Shown here: positions 1 through 7,952 of the stretch, one piece after another
How the letters are laid out: each line of letters begins with the position of its first letter
Position numbering within the stretch: the first letter of the stretch is position 1
Assembly: GCA_900546515.1 (NCBI GenBank)
Contig: URDG01000033.1
Location: 1 to 28,932 of the forward strand
Reading direction: 5' to 3'
Source of the DNA: an uncultured Eubacteriales bacterium
GTDB lineage: Bacteria; Bacillota; Clostridia; Oscillospirales; Oscillospiraceae
Length of the DNA stretch: 28,932 bases
Position numbers and translations under genes: made by a program
The notes under the pieces: model-generated
Database searches by the model: none
Seen by the model: only the letters and a program-made list of their open reading frames with translations
Told to the model about the DNA's origin: nothing

Positions 1-43
1 AAATCAAGGGATTCCGGTCAGGGAGCTACCGAGTAGCGACCAC

Positions 44-85
44 GATTTCGAGTCAGCCCCGTTATGACCACTTCGATACCTCTCC
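44..85 (-). repeat. tRNA-Ser 5'-half-like fragment, copy 1
   Basis: Read on the minus strand from 85, the sequence begins like a serine tRNA: a GGAGAGG acceptor arm, a D-arm with GTGGTCATAACGG, and an anticodon-loop-like CTCGAAA that would give anticodon CGA. After the loop it diverges: the anticodon stem cannot close and no variable arm or T-arm follows, so this is not a working tRNA. A second copy of the core lies at 249-284. It may be a recombination remnant at a tRNA attachment site, but that is inference. Confidence 0.5.
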
Positions 86-248
86 GTGTATGTCAAACAC
101 GGTCAGAACACCTTGAACCTCAAAAAAGAGGAAAAACCAAAATGTTAGAACGGCGTGTTAGAACAGCGAAATATTTAGTTTTTAGAACCCGCGAAAGCCC
201 TTGAAAACAAAGGGAAACGGGTGGACGAAAAAGCCAGAGCCAACGCGC

Positions 249-284
249 ATTTCGAGTCAGGGCCGTTATAACCACTTCGATACC
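249..284 (-). repeat. tRNA-Ser 5'-half-like fragment, copy 2
   Basis: This repeats the 36-bp core of the fragment at 45-80 with three base differences. It runs from the D-arm through the CTCGAAA anticodon-loop-like segment. It lacks a proper acceptor arm, since the GGAGAGG of copy 1 is not kept, and the sequence after the loop does not match copy 1. It is not a functional tRNA. Confidence 0.5.
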
Positions 285-412
285 GCTGCATATAACGCTA
301 TTTGATCGCGCCGTGTAATTATAACCAATATAACGGGAAAAATCAAGAGCAAGTCCTTAATTTGTTTCTGTCTCCCGCACATGTGAACTATCTGTAAACT
401 CAATATAATTTG

Positions 413-432
413 TATTTATTTTTATATAAATA
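413..432. promoter_or_regulatory. Inverted repeat next to the RHH gene promoter (possible operator)
   Basis: TATTTAT (413-419) and ATAAATA (426-432) form a perfect inverted repeat with a 6-bp centre, ending two bases before the -35 box at 435. RHH proteins commonly bind short palindromes or direct repeats at their own promoters. This is therefore a candidate site for the protein encoded just downstream, though AT-rich sequence makes such repeats likely by chance. Confidence 0.35.
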
Positions 433-434
433 TG

Positions 435-463
435 TTGACAAAGTTTTAGACAAGTGCTATACT
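435..463 (+). promoter_or_regulatory. Sigma-A promoter of the RHH-clpB operon
   Basis: A perfect -35 box TTGACA (435-440) and a -10 box TATACT (458-463) are separated by exactly 17 bp. Transcription should begin near 470, leaving a leader of about 17 bases. No CIRCE element or CtsR heptanucleotide repeat is seen nearby, although these usually control clpB in Bacillota. Confidence 0.8.
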
Positions 464-486
464 CTCAAATGTAGTAAAGGAAAGGG

Positions 487-1146
487 ATGGTTTGCCCCAT
501 GAAAAAGACATTATACAGCTTGATGCTCAACGATGAGGTCGTCCGCGAGGTTGACGCGCTGGCGCACCGCATGGGCACCAGCCGTTCAAGCCTGATCAAT
601 CAGATTCTGGCCGAATACGTCAACTACACTACCCCCGAGCGCAGGATAACCGACGTGCTCTCTGCGATCGAACAGCTCATGGCTCCGTCAAGGGATCTGG
701 TGCCGTTCTTCGCGCCGAACACATATTCGATGTCCCTCAAGAGTTCGCTTGAATATAAGTACCGCCCCACCGTCAAATACGAGGTCGCGCTGGTCCCCGG
801 CGACAGCGAGTCGATCGGCGAGCTGTCCGTGATCTTCCGCACACAGTCGGCGGCGCTCATCTCCGCAATGACCTCATTCTTCCGGCTGTGGAAGGACATC
901 GAGGACCGTCTGCTGCATCCGCTGACAGGGACGGCGGTCGACTATGCGCTCTATGACGGCAAGTTCGTCCGCAGCATTGCCCCGCCCGATAAGGACTGCA
1001 CGGCGGAGGAGCTGGCCAACGCCATAAGCCAGTATATCACCCTCTTTGACAAGCTCATGAAGGGCTACCTCAGCGGCAGGTACGATGCACATGACATTGA
1101 AGCCGCATATTACTCCAATCTTATCAAAACCCCGATCCACATCTGA
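487..1146 (+). CDS. Ribbon-helix-helix (CopG/Arc-like) protein upstream of clpB
   Basis: This 219-residue protein has a likely N-terminal ribbon-helix-helix DNA-binding fold: a strand-like segment (about residues 6-14, KKTLYSLMLND) followed by two helices including GTSRSSLINQILAEYV (about residues 30-45). The remaining roughly 165 residues match no family I recognise and may form an effector or oligomerisation domain. The ATG at 487 has AAAGG 6-10 bases upstream; an in-frame ATG at 502 is possible. clpB starts only 37 bases after its stop with no terminator between, so the two are probably co-transcribed. I infer that it regulates its own operon and perhaps the heat-shock response. It could also be a nucleoid or plasmid-type RHH protein with no link to ClpB. 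Confidence 0.7.
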   Translation: MVCPMKKTLYSLMLNDEVVREVDALAHRMGTSRSSLINQILAEYVNYTTPERRITDVLSAIEQLMAPSRDLVPFFAPNTYSMSLKSSLEYKYRPTVKYEVALVPGDSESIGELSVIFRTQSAALISAMTSFFRLWKDIEDRLLHPLTGTAVDYALYDGKFVRSIAPPDKDCTAEELANAISQYITLFDKLMKGYLSGRYDAHDIEAAYYSNLIKTPIHI

Positions 1147-1183
1147 TATGCTGCGGACCGGCGGCGAAAGGAGAGAATGATCC

Positions 1184-3763
1184 ATGAACGCACAAAACTT
1201 CACTCAGAAAACACTTGAAGCCATTCAGACCGCTCAGTCAATGGCGGAAGAAAATCATAACAGCTATATAATGCCGGAGCACCTGCTCTATGCCCTTATA
1301 GATCAGGACGGCGGCCTGATACCGTCGCTGCTCGGCAAAATGGGCGTTGACTGCAACTCCGTGCTGTCAGAGCTCGATACGGAGATCGCGCGCCTGCCCA
1401 AGGTCGGCGGAGACGCGCAGGTATACCTCTCTCAGGAGGTAAACCGCGTAATAGCCGCCGCCGAGAAGGCAGCAAAGTCGATGGGCGACGAGTATCTGTC
1501 CGTCGAGCACCTGATGATCGGCATATTCGCCGCGGCGACGCCCGCTATCAAGCGCATATTCGATAGCCACGGCATCACAAAGTCCGCCTTTACTTCGGAG
1601 CTCTCCAAGGTAAAGACCTCCCCCGTGACAGGCGACAACCCCGAGAGCACCTACGACGCGCTCGCCAAATACGGCACCGACCTTGTAAAGCGCGCCCGCG
1701 AGAATGAGCTCGACCCTGTCATCGGCCGCGACACCGAGATAAGAAATGTCGTCCGTATCCTCTCGCGCAAAACCAAGAATAACCCCGTGCTCATCGGCGA
1801 ACCCGGCGTCGGCAAAACCGCCATCGCCGAAGGGCTTGCGCAGCGTATCGTCCGCGGCGATGTGCCCGAGGGGCTGAAAGACAAGACCATATTCTCGCTG
1901 GATATGGGCGCGCTGATCGCCGGCGCAAAGTACCGCGGCGAGTTTGAAGAGCGTCTGAAGGCCGTGCTTGAGGAGATCCGCCGCAGCGAGGGCAAGATCA
2001 TCCTCTTCATAGATGAGCTGCACACGATAGTTGGCGCCGGCAAGACCGAAGGCAGCATGGATGCCGGCAACCTCTTAAAGCCCATGCTGGCCCGCGGCGA
2101 GCTGCACTGCATCGGCGCGACCACCCTTGACGAATACCGCAAGTACATTGAAAAGGACGCCGCGCTTGAACGCCGTTTCCAGCCCGTTCAGGTCGACGAG
2201 CCTACAGTCGAGGACACCATATCCATACTCCGCGGCCTGAAAGAGCGCTATGAGGTCTATCACGGCGTGCGCATCCATGATAATGCGCTTGTCGCCGCGG
2301 CGACGCTCTCCAACCGCTATATCACCGACCGTTTTCTCCCCGACAAGGCCATAGACCTCGTTGACGAGGCCTGCGCGCTGATCCGCACCGAGATCGACTC
2401 CATGCCGGCAGAGCTTGACGACATGCGCCGTAAGATCATGCAGTTCGAGATCGAAGAGATGGCTCTCAAGAAGGAGGACGACCAGCTCAGCAAAGACAGG
2501 CTCTCCAAGCTCCGTGAAGAGCTGGCCAACCTCAAGGACAGCTATAACGAGCAGAAGTCCCGCTGGGAAGAAGAAAAGAACAGCGTCGACGAGGTCAAGA
2601 AGCTCAAATCCGAGATCGAGAAGATGCATGCCGACATTGAAAACGCTCAGCTCAGATACGAGTATGAGAAGGCGGCAAAGCTCAAATACTCCGACCTGCC
2701 CGCGCTTGAGAAAAAGCTTGAAGAGGCGGAAAAACGCTCTGAGCAGCGCAAGGCCAACACCATGGTGCACGACACCGTGACCGAGGAGGAGATCTCCAAC
2801 ATCGTGGCGAAGTGGACCGGCATTCCCGTGGCAAAGCTCATGGAGGGCGAGCGTGAGAAGCTGCTGCACCTCGACGAATACCTGCACAAGAGAGTCATCG
2901 GCCAGAATGAGGCCGTTGAGAAAGTCACGGAGGCTATACTGCGCTCCCGCGCCGGTATCTCAGATCCGAACCGGCCTATCGGCTCGTTCCTTTTCCTCGG
3001 CCCCACGGGCGTCGGCAAGACCGAGCTTGCAAAATCTCTGGCCGAGTGCCTGTTTGACGACGAGCACAACATCGTGCGTATAGATATGACCGAGTACATG
3101 GAGAAATTCTCCGTGTCGCGTCTTATAGGCGCGCCTCCCGGATACGTCGGTTACGACGAGGGCGGCCAGCTGACCGAGGCCGTGCGCCGCAAACCGTACA
3201 GCGTGGTGCTGTTTGACGAGATCGAAAAGGCGCATCCGGATGTGTTCAACATCCTGCTCCAGATCCTGGACGACGGCCGCATCACCGACTCTCAGGGCCG
3301 CACGGTAGACTTCAAGAACACCATCATCATCCTCACCTCCAACCTCGGCAGCCAGCACCTGCTTGAAGGCATCGGCGCCGACGGCAGCATAACGCAGGAG
3401 GCTCAGGACGCCGTGATGCAGGAGCTCAAGATGTCCTTCCGCCCCGAATTCCTCAACCGTCTGGATGAGATCATCACGTTCCATCCGCTCACGCGCGAGA
3501 ATCTCAGCGGCATCATAGACATCATGGTCAGTTCGCTGCGCGAGCGTCTTGCAGATAAGGAGCTCGGCCTCAGGATCACGGATGCGGCAAAGCAGCTCAT
3601 CATAGACCGCGGCTTTGATCCGCTCTACGGTGCGCGTCCGCTGCGCCGCTACCTCCAGTCGAGCGTTGAAACGCTCATCGCCCGCGCGATACTCGGCGGC
3701 AGCCTTGCTGCCGGCTCTACGATCACCGTGGACGTTGAAAACGGCGAGCTCGTGTGCCGCTGA
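1184..3763 (+). CDS. clpB: ATP-dependent disaggregase ClpB
   Basis: A cytoplasmic AAA+ hexamer that works with DnaK/DnaJ/GrpE to pull proteins out of aggregates. The 859-residue length is normal for ClpB. Visible parts are the N-terminal double Clp repeat (residues 1-145), the first nucleotide-binding domain with Walker A GEPGVGKT (205-212) and Walker B IILFIDELHT (about 270-280), the long charged coiled-coil middle domain (about 410-530) that separates ClpB from ClpC and ClpA, and the second ATPase domain with GPTGVGKTE (606-614). No ClpP-binding tripeptide is apparent. A GGAGAG site precedes the ATG at 1184. It is the second gene of an operon with an RHH protein and is followed by a strong terminator. 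Confidence 0.97.
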   Translation: MNAQNFTQKTLEAIQTAQSMAEENHNSYIMPEHLLYALIDQDGGLIPSLLGKMGVDCNSVLSELDTEIARLPKVGGDAQVYLSQEVNRVIAAAEKAAKSMGDEYLSVEHLMIGIFAAATPAIKRIFDSHGITKSAFTSELSKVKTSPVTGDNPESTYDALAKYGTDLVKRARENELDPVIGRDTEIRNVVRILSRKTKNNPVLIGEPGVGKTAIAEGLAQRIVRGDVPEGLKDKTIFSLDMGALIAGAKYRGEFEERLKAVLEEIRRSEGKIILFIDELHTIVGAGKTEGSMDAGNLLKPMLARGELHCIGATTLDEYRKYIEKDAALERRFQPVQVDEPTVEDTISILRGLKERYEVYHGVRIHDNALVAAATLSNRYITDRFLPDKAIDLVDEACALIRTEIDSMPAELDDMRRKIMQFEIEEMALKKEDDQLSKDRLSKLREELANLKDSYNEQKSRWEEEKNSVDEVKKLKSEIEKMHADIENAQLRYEYEKAAKLKYSDLPALEKKLEEAEKRSEQRKANTMVHDTVTEEEISNIVAKWTGIPVAKLMEGEREKLLHLDEYLHKRVIGQNEAVEKVTEAILRSRAGISDPNRPIGSFLFLGPTGVGKTELAKSLAECLFDDEHNIVRIDMTEYMEKFSVSRLIGAPPGYVGYDEGGQLTEAVRRKPYSVVLFDEIEKAHPDVFNILLQILDDGRITDSQGRTVDFKNTIIILTSNLGSQHLLEGIGADGSITQEAQDAVMQELKMSFRPEFLNRLDEIITFHPLTRENLSGIIDIMVSSLRERLADKELGLRITDAAKQLIIDRGFDPLYGARPLRRYLQSSVETLIARAILGGSLAAGSTITVDVENGELVCR

Positions 3764-3817
3764 GGCGGCGCATCGAAAGTGCCGGCGGACAAATAAATAC
3801 TGGCCAAAATATACAGG

Positions 3818-3854
3818 GTGAGACAGCGTAATGCTGTCTCACTTTTCCTTTTTT
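3818..3854 (+). terminator. Intrinsic terminator after clpB
   Basis: A perfect 10-bp stem (GTGAGACAGC, 3818-3827, with GCTGTCTCAC, 3833-3842), a 5-base loop and the T-rich tract TTTTCCTTTTTT. It separates clpB from nth. Confidence 0.92.
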
Positions 3855-3855
3855 A

Positions 3856-3884
3856 TTGACTTAATCCGCCGCGGCAAGTATACT
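3856..3884 (+). promoter_or_regulatory. Promoter of nth
   Basis: -35 TTGACT (3856-3861) and -10 TATACT (3879-3884) with a 17-bp spacer, just after the clpB terminator. A start near 3891 gives a leader of about 33 bases. Confidence 0.8.
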
Positions 3885-3923
3885 AATTGACGAAATATGA
3901 TTTGATTCATTCAGAGGTAAGAG

Positions 3924-4559
3924 ATGCGTACTCAACAGGAAACAAACGAAATAGTCGACCGGCTGCTCGCAGAGTATCCCGAGGCCGGCTGTACTCTGGA
4001 CTGGGGCAAGGACTATGAGCTTCTGTTCTCCGTGCGTCTTGCCGCACAGTGCACCGACGAGCGTGTGAACAAGATCACACCGGCTCTGTTTGCGCGTTTC
4101 CCGACTCTGGAGGCCTTTGCGCAGGCCGACGTGGAAGAGGTCGAGAAATACGTACACTCATGCGGTTTTTACCGCGCCAAGGCGCGCGACATCGTCGCCT
4201 GCGCACAGGTGCTGCTTGAAAAGTATAACGGCGAGCTGCCGCACACGATGGAGGAGCTGACGGCTCTGCCCGGCGTCGGCCGCAAGACTGCTAACCTCAT
4301 TCTCGGCGATGTGTTCAAAGTCCCCGGTTCGACCGTCGTGGACACGCACTGCATCCGCCTGACGAACCGGCTCGGCCTTGTAGACGGTCTGAAAGATCCC
4401 GTAAAAATAGAAAAAGAGCTCCGGCAGATCATAGACCCCGAAAAATCCTCCGACTTCTGCCACTGTCTGGTGCTGCACGGCCGCGCCGTCTGCGATGCGC
4501 GCAAGCCACTGTGCGAAAAGTGCTGCGTGCGCGATCTCTGCCGGCATTTTTCCGGCTGA
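3924..4559 (+). CDS. nth: Endonuclease III (DNA glycosylase/AP lyase)
   Basis: Removes oxidised pyrimidines from DNA and nicks the abasic site, the first step of base-excision repair. The 211-residue length is typical. The helix-hairpin-helix motif LPGVGRKTAN (115-124) carries the catalytic lysine K121. The catalytic aspartate is D140 in VDTHC. The C-terminal iron-sulfur cluster ligands C190, C197, C200 and C206 fit the C-x6-C-x2-C-x5-C pattern. The ATG at 3924 has AGAGG upstream. The gene has its own promoter. The acyltransferase gene follows after 29 bases and may be read through. Confidence 0.96.
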   Translation: MRTQQETNEIVDRLLAEYPEAGCTLDWGKDYELLFSVRLAAQCTDERVNKITPALFARFPTLEAFAQADVEEVEKYVHSCGFYRAKARDIVACAQVLLEKYNGELPHTMEELTALPGVGRKTANLILGDVFKVPGSTVVDTHCIRLTNRLGLVDGLKDPVKIEKELRQIIDPEKSSDFCHCLVLHGRAVCDARKPLCEKCCVRDLCRHFSG

Positions 4560-4588
4560 CGCCCGATCATTCCATAAGGAGATTATAT

Positions 4589-5701
4589 ATGTCCGATTCA
4601 CCCGCCAAGGTCCACGAGGTCAATCCCGATCTTATACGCTGTCTGGCGCTGTTTTTTGTACTGAGCATACATTTTTATACCCATTGCGGGATCTACGACG
4701 CCGCATATACGGGCGTTTCAGCGTTCCTCACCGTGCTGCTGCGCACTCTCGTCACTACGTCGGTCGCTCTGTTCGTCATGCTGACCGGGTATCTCCAGCG
4801 CACGAAAAAGCTGTCCGCGCGCTACTATCTCGGTATTCTCCGGCTGCTCGAGATGTACCTGATATGCGCCGTGACCGAGCTGCTGTACCGTCATTTCTAT
4901 CTCGGCGAGGCCATGACCGTGCGCTCCTTTCTCGGCGCGATCGTCAATTTCACCGCTTCCGAATACAGCTGGTACATTCTGCTTTACGCGGGGCTTTTTA
5001 TGATGATCCCGTTTCTCAATCTCGCCTACGGTTCACTGAGCTGCCGCGGGCATAAAAGGCTTCTCGTCGTCAGCTTCTTTCTGCTCTCGGCGCTGCCGTT
5101 CTCGGCTCTCAATGTTTTCGTTAATCTCTGCGCGTACTGGTGGCAGCGCATCTGGCCGCTGACCTTCTATTTTGCCGGCGCATATATAGGCGAGTACAGG
5201 CCGCGCATCAGCGCGAAAAAATGCGCGCTGTGGCTGTGCGCCGCCCTGCTTGTATTCTCGGCGTTCAATTTCTTCGTATATTCACCGGCGTCGCCGCTGA
5301 AGCTGCACTATGAGCAGGCTTTCCCCTACACGCACGAGGGGCTTCAGAACGCAATACTTGCGCCGCTGGTATTTCTCTTTATCCTGAACATCGACTGCTC
5401 CCGCTGGTCCGAAAAGCTCACAGGCTTTGCCGCCTCCGTCTCGAAATACATCTACGGCGCATTTCTCTTCTCATCCATGACGGACTCCTTCGTCTATATA
5501 TGGCTCAACCGTTTTGTGCCGGTGCCGGAAAAGCGCTTCGCTTTCTTCCTGATAGCTCTGCCGGTCTCCTATGCGGCCTCAGTGCTGCTGGCCGTGCTGG
5601 CCGATAAGCTTGTGAACGTCATGGACAGGGCGCTGCGTCCGGCCGCCGCCCGGCTCACCGGCTGGCTGTACCGGCTTATCGCGCCGGATGCCGCCGAATA
5701 G
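4589..5701 (+). CDS. Acyltransferase-3 family integral membrane protein
   Basis: A 370-residue, strongly hydrophobic protein with about ten predicted membrane helices. The N-terminal segment LIRCLALFFVLSIHFYTHCG has the Arg and His spacing typical of acyltransferase-3 (OafA/WecH-like) proteins, which move acetyl or other acyl groups onto cell-surface sugars. The start at 4589 is chosen because AAGGAG lies 10 bases upstream; a longer frame reaching back to 4511 would overlap nth and has no ribosome binding site. The acceptor cannot be told from the sequence. No sugar-biosynthesis genes lie nearby, so the context does not help. Confidence 0.8.
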   Translation: MSDSPAKVHEVNPDLIRCLALFFVLSIHFYTHCGIYDAAYTGVSAFLTVLLRTLVTTSVALFVMLTGYLQRTKKLSARYYLGILRLLEMYLICAVTELLYRHFYLGEAMTVRSFLGAIVNFTASEYSWYILLYAGLFMMIPFLNLAYGSLSCRGHKRLLVVSFFLLSALPFSALNVFVNLCAYWWQRIWPLTFYFAGAYIGEYRPRISAKKCALWLCAALLVFSAFNFFVYSPASPLKLHYEQAFPYTHEGLQNAILAPLVFLFILNIDCSRWSEKLTGFAASVSKYIYGAFLFSSMTDSFVYIWLNRFVPVPEKRFAFFLIALPVSYAASVLLAVLADKLVNVMDRALRPAAARLTGWLYRLIAPDAAE

Positions 5702-5719
5702 CGCGCAGAGCACGGGTTT

Positions 5720-5757
5720 TCCCGCCGCGCTCCGCATGGGCGCGGGCCGTTTTTACG
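5720..5757 (+). terminator. Possible weak terminator after the acyltransferase gene
   Basis: A GC-rich imperfect hairpin (CCCGC-c-GC with GCGCGGG, about 5720-5746) is followed shortly by a run of five Ts (5751-5755). The stem has a bulge and the T-run is offset, so termination may be partial. Confidence 0.4.
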
Positions 5758-5762
5758 TATTC

Positions 5763-5792
5763 TTGTCATCTGATGGTGCCGAATAATAATTA
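5763..5792 (+). promoter_or_regulatory. Possible promoter of the NSS transporter gene
   Basis: TTGTCA (5763-5768) and TAATTA (5787-5792) with an 18-bp spacer, in a short AT-rich patch 44 bases before the chosen start. It is weaker than the other promoters in the window. Confidence 0.4.
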
Positions 5793-5835
5793 TAGAAGGG
5801 AGCGCCGTCTGCCCCGGCAGGCGGCCACACAGGAA

Positions 5836-7158
5836 ATGAAAAACACAAAAAGCTTCGCAAGCCGCTGGGGCTTTATTCTCGCCTCCGTCGGTTCGGCCGT
5901 GGGTATGGCTAACGTCTGGGGCTTTCCCAATAAGCTCGGCAGCAACGGCGGCGGTGCCTTCCTGCTGATCTACCTGCTGTTTGTCTTTATTTTCAGCTAT
6001 GTCGGCCTGCCCGCGGAGTTCGCCATAGGCCGCAGAGCCGGTACCGGAACTCTGGGCGCCTACGAAAGCGCATGGGCCACCCGCGGCCGTTCTGCCGGGA
6101 AGGCCGGCGGACTGCTGGGCTGGCTGCCTCTTGCCGGTTCCCTGTGCATCGCCATCGGCTATGCCGTCATAGTCACCTATGTGCTGAAGGCCCTTGTCGA
6201 TTCCCTGCTCGGCACCCTGATGACGGCGGATACCGCCTCATGGTTCGGCGAGTTTTCTTCCACATCTTTTTCCGTGGTGCCTTTCCATGTGGTCGTGGTC
6301 GCCGGCACACTGCTGACCCTGTTTCTGGGCGCTCACAGCATTGAGCGCACCAACAAGGTCATGATGCCGCTGTTCTTCCTGATCTTTCTGATCCTTGCCG
6401 TGCGTGTGGCTCTGCTGCCCGGCGCGGCGGAGGGCTACCGCTTCATATTCACACCGAACTGGGAGGCTTTGAAAAATCCCATGACATGGATCTGGGCCAT
6501 GGGTCAGGCTTTCTTCTCCCTGTCCGTCACCGGCAGCGGCATGATCGTTTACGGCGCATATCTGTCCAAGGACGAGGACGTGGTGGATGTTGCACAGCAC
6601 ACGGCGCTGTTTGATACCATTGCCGCCCTTGTGGCCGCCCTTGTAATTATCCCCGCCTGTTTTTCCTACGGGCTGGACGTGGGCGCAGGCCCCAGCCTGC
6701 TGTTTGTCACTCTGCCCACCATCCTTCAGGACATACCGATGGGTCAGCTGTTCGCCATCATTTTGTATGTAGCCATGATCTTCGCCGGAGGAAGCTCTCT
6801 GCAGAACATGTTCGAGGCCGTGGCCGAGTCCCTGATGCACCGCTTCCCCAAGCTCAGCCGCACGGCAGTGCTGATCATTCTGTGCGTTCTCTGTCTTGGC
6901 TTCGGCCTTGGAATGGAGCCGATCTCCAAGTGGGGTCCATGGATGGATCTGGTCTCGATCTATATCATCCCCATCGGCGCCACTCTCGGCGCAGTATCGT
7001 GGTTCTATGTGATGAAGAAGGATGATCTGCTCTCTGCCGTCAACACCGGTGCAGGCAAAAAGCGCGGCCGGCTCTGGTATTGTGTGGGCCGGTATGTATA
7101 CGTTCCGCTGGCTATCATCCTGTGCTGCGTGGCTCTGTTCAAGCACGTAGCATTCTGA
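5836..7158 (+). CDS. Sodium-dependent transporter, NSS (SLC6) family
   Basis: A 440-residue secondary transporter of the neurotransmitter:sodium symporter family (LeuT fold, PF00209), importing an amino acid or related solute with sodium. The family's first-helix signature is clear: WGFILASVGSAVGMANVW followed by FP and GGGAFLL (residues 9-40), containing the sodium and substrate site. About eleven hydrophobic helices follow. I chose the ATG at 5836, 15-20 residues before the first helix, with AGGA just upstream; the frame is open from 5773 but an earlier start would fall in the probable promoter. No terminator is obvious between this gene and the small gene at 7277. Substrate unknown. Confidence 0.9.
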   Translation: MKNTKSFASRWGFILASVGSAVGMANVWGFPNKLGSNGGGAFLLIYLLFVFIFSYVGLPAEFAIGRRAGTGTLGAYESAWATRGRSAGKAGGLLGWLPLAGSLCIAIGYAVIVTYVLKALVDSLLGTLMTADTASWFGEFSSTSFSVVPFHVVVVAGTLLTLFLGAHSIERTNKVMMPLFFLIFLILAVRVALLPGAAEGYRFIFTPNWEALKNPMTWIWAMGQAFFSLSVTGSGMIVYGAYLSKDEDVVDVAQHTALFDTIAALVAALVIIPACFSYGLDVGAGPSLLFVTLPTILQDIPMGQLFAIILYVAMIFAGGSSLQNMFEAVAESLMHRFPKLSRTAVLIILCVLCLGFGLGMEPISKWGPWMDLVSIYIIPIGATLGAVSWFYVMKKDDLLSAVNTGAGKKRGRLWYCVGRYVYVPLAIILCCVALFKHVAF

Positions 7159-7276
7159 CCGGGTTCTCAGGATGCCCCTTCTCCGCTCCCGCACGGAACG
7201 GAAGAAAACGGGGCAGGAACTTGGGGAGGACAAGAAAACGAAGAGTTTATTACGATCCCGGAAAGAGGTTCGGATA

Positions 7277-7573
7277 ATGCAAGGGTTAAGAACGCAGGAA
7301 AGTGACAAATTCAACAAATTCTTTTCCTTAATCCAAGACGAAGCGAAAAAGCACAACGCCATTTTTTTCGCGGACGCGGGCGACGGGCACGATCTTGAAA
7401 CCCCTGAACTGGAGTGCGAAGACATGATGGGATGGTTAATCCCTGTTGTCCGAGCCGCAGAATTTGAACCGTTATGGGAAGATTCAAAGGTCGACGATGA
7501 CTGGACGGATTACTTTACGTGGGCTGTTTGGTCGCTCGACGGCGGAGAAATACACATAAGCTTTGAAGGCTGA
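7277..7573 (+). CDS. Small acidic protein of unknown function (99 aa in frame)
   Basis: I do not recognise a named family. The product is about 98 residues and acidic, with FNKFFSLIQDEAKKHNAIFF at the N-terminus, a D/E-rich centre (about 36-50) and several tryptophans toward the C-terminus (WLIP, WEDS, WTDYFTWAVWSLDGG). There is no signal peptide or membrane segment, so it should be a cytoplasmic globular protein. The ATG at 7277 is preceded by GGAAAGAGG. Its codons are more AT-rich (TTA, AAA, AAT) than those of the flanking genes, which suggests a different origin. A hairpin terminator follows at 7628. Confidence 0.6.
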   Translation: MQGLRTQESDKFNKFFSLIQDEAKKHNAIFFADAGDGHDLETPELECEDMMGWLIPVVRAAEFEPLWEDSKVDDDWTDYFTWAVWSLDGGEIHISFEG

Positions 7574-7627
7574 CGGGAGAACCTCAGCCCTTGACCACAA
7601 CATCATAACAGGCCAGAGCGGAGAGAC

Positions 7628-7680
7628 GGCACCAGGAATAAAAACAAAGTTTGTTTCTGGTGCCAACTCGTTTTCTTCTT
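7628..7680 (+). terminator. Terminator-like hairpin after the small acidic gene
   Basis: GGCACCAG (7628-7635) pairs perfectly with CTGGTGCC (7657-7664) around an A-rich loop. The T-rich stretch TTTTCTTCTT (7671-7680) lies 6 bases after the stem. The offset of the T-run lowers confidence. Confidence 0.55.
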
Positions 7681-7766
7681 GAGCCAGGCAGAGCGTGAAG
7701 CTGCGGACGGCATGGGATGCCCCGGAGTTTGCAGTATGTATTCTCGCACATCTTGAAAACTTCTAA

Positions 7767-7859
7767 GAGTACGAGATCTTTTCCGGCTATACCGGCAGCA
7801 ACACAGGCGTCGGCTCCGAAGATATTGTTGTATTTTCCCTTAACATCGACTCCACGTAA
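7767..7859 (+). pseudogene. Possible C-terminal gene remnant (30 aa)
   Basis: A short open frame from GAG at 7767 to TAA at 7857-7859 encodes a coding-like tail rich in G, S, T and V, including SGYTGSNTGVGSEDIVVFSL. A stop sits directly upstream in frame and there is no start codon or ribosome binding site. It may be the 3' end of a decayed gene. Too short to assign, and it could be chance. Confidence 0.3.
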
Positions 7860-7881
7860 AGCTCGTCAAGATCCTGAGATA

Positions 7882-7946
7882 TAAAAAAGTGAGGCTTTAC
7901 CACCCCCACCAGAACGGGCGGGGGGGAGCCTCACAAATCCGAATCT
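7882..7946 (-). ncRNA. Candidate small RNA: promoter followed at once by a long terminator hairpin
   Basis: On the minus strand a near-perfect promoter (7953-7981) should start transcription near 7946. About 12 bases later comes a strong hairpin: GTGAGGCT pairing with AGCCTCAC (7889-7934), with an inner stem of CC, CCCCC and GCC against GGT, GGGGG and GG. It ends in TTTTTTAT (down to about 7882). The predicted RNA is about 65 nt with no open frame. The tRNA operon upstream has its own terminator, so this unit appears to stand alone. It could instead be the terminator of a lost gene. Confidence 0.45.
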
Positions 7947-7952
7947 ATAATT

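Larger units (their letters stand above)
85..434. other. Non-coding AT-rich stretch with small repeats
   Basis: No credible gene is seen here. It holds a hairpin (CCGTGT/ACACGG, 85-103), a 13-bp tandem direct repeat with one mismatch (143-155 and 156-168, unit TGTTAGAACGGCG), and a two-tier hairpin (ACCCG and CCCTT pairing with AAGGG and CGGGT, 187-222). The second tRNA-Ser-like fragment is at 249-284. The composition is more AT-rich than the genes that follow. Short direct repeats between two copies of a tRNA core resemble an integrase attachment region, but no integrase gene is present in the window. Confidence 0.5.

Noticed and set aside
1..434. A CRISPR array
   Set aside because: The repeats are only two copies of a tRNA-like core and one short tandem repeat. 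There is no regular spacing of repeat and spacer.
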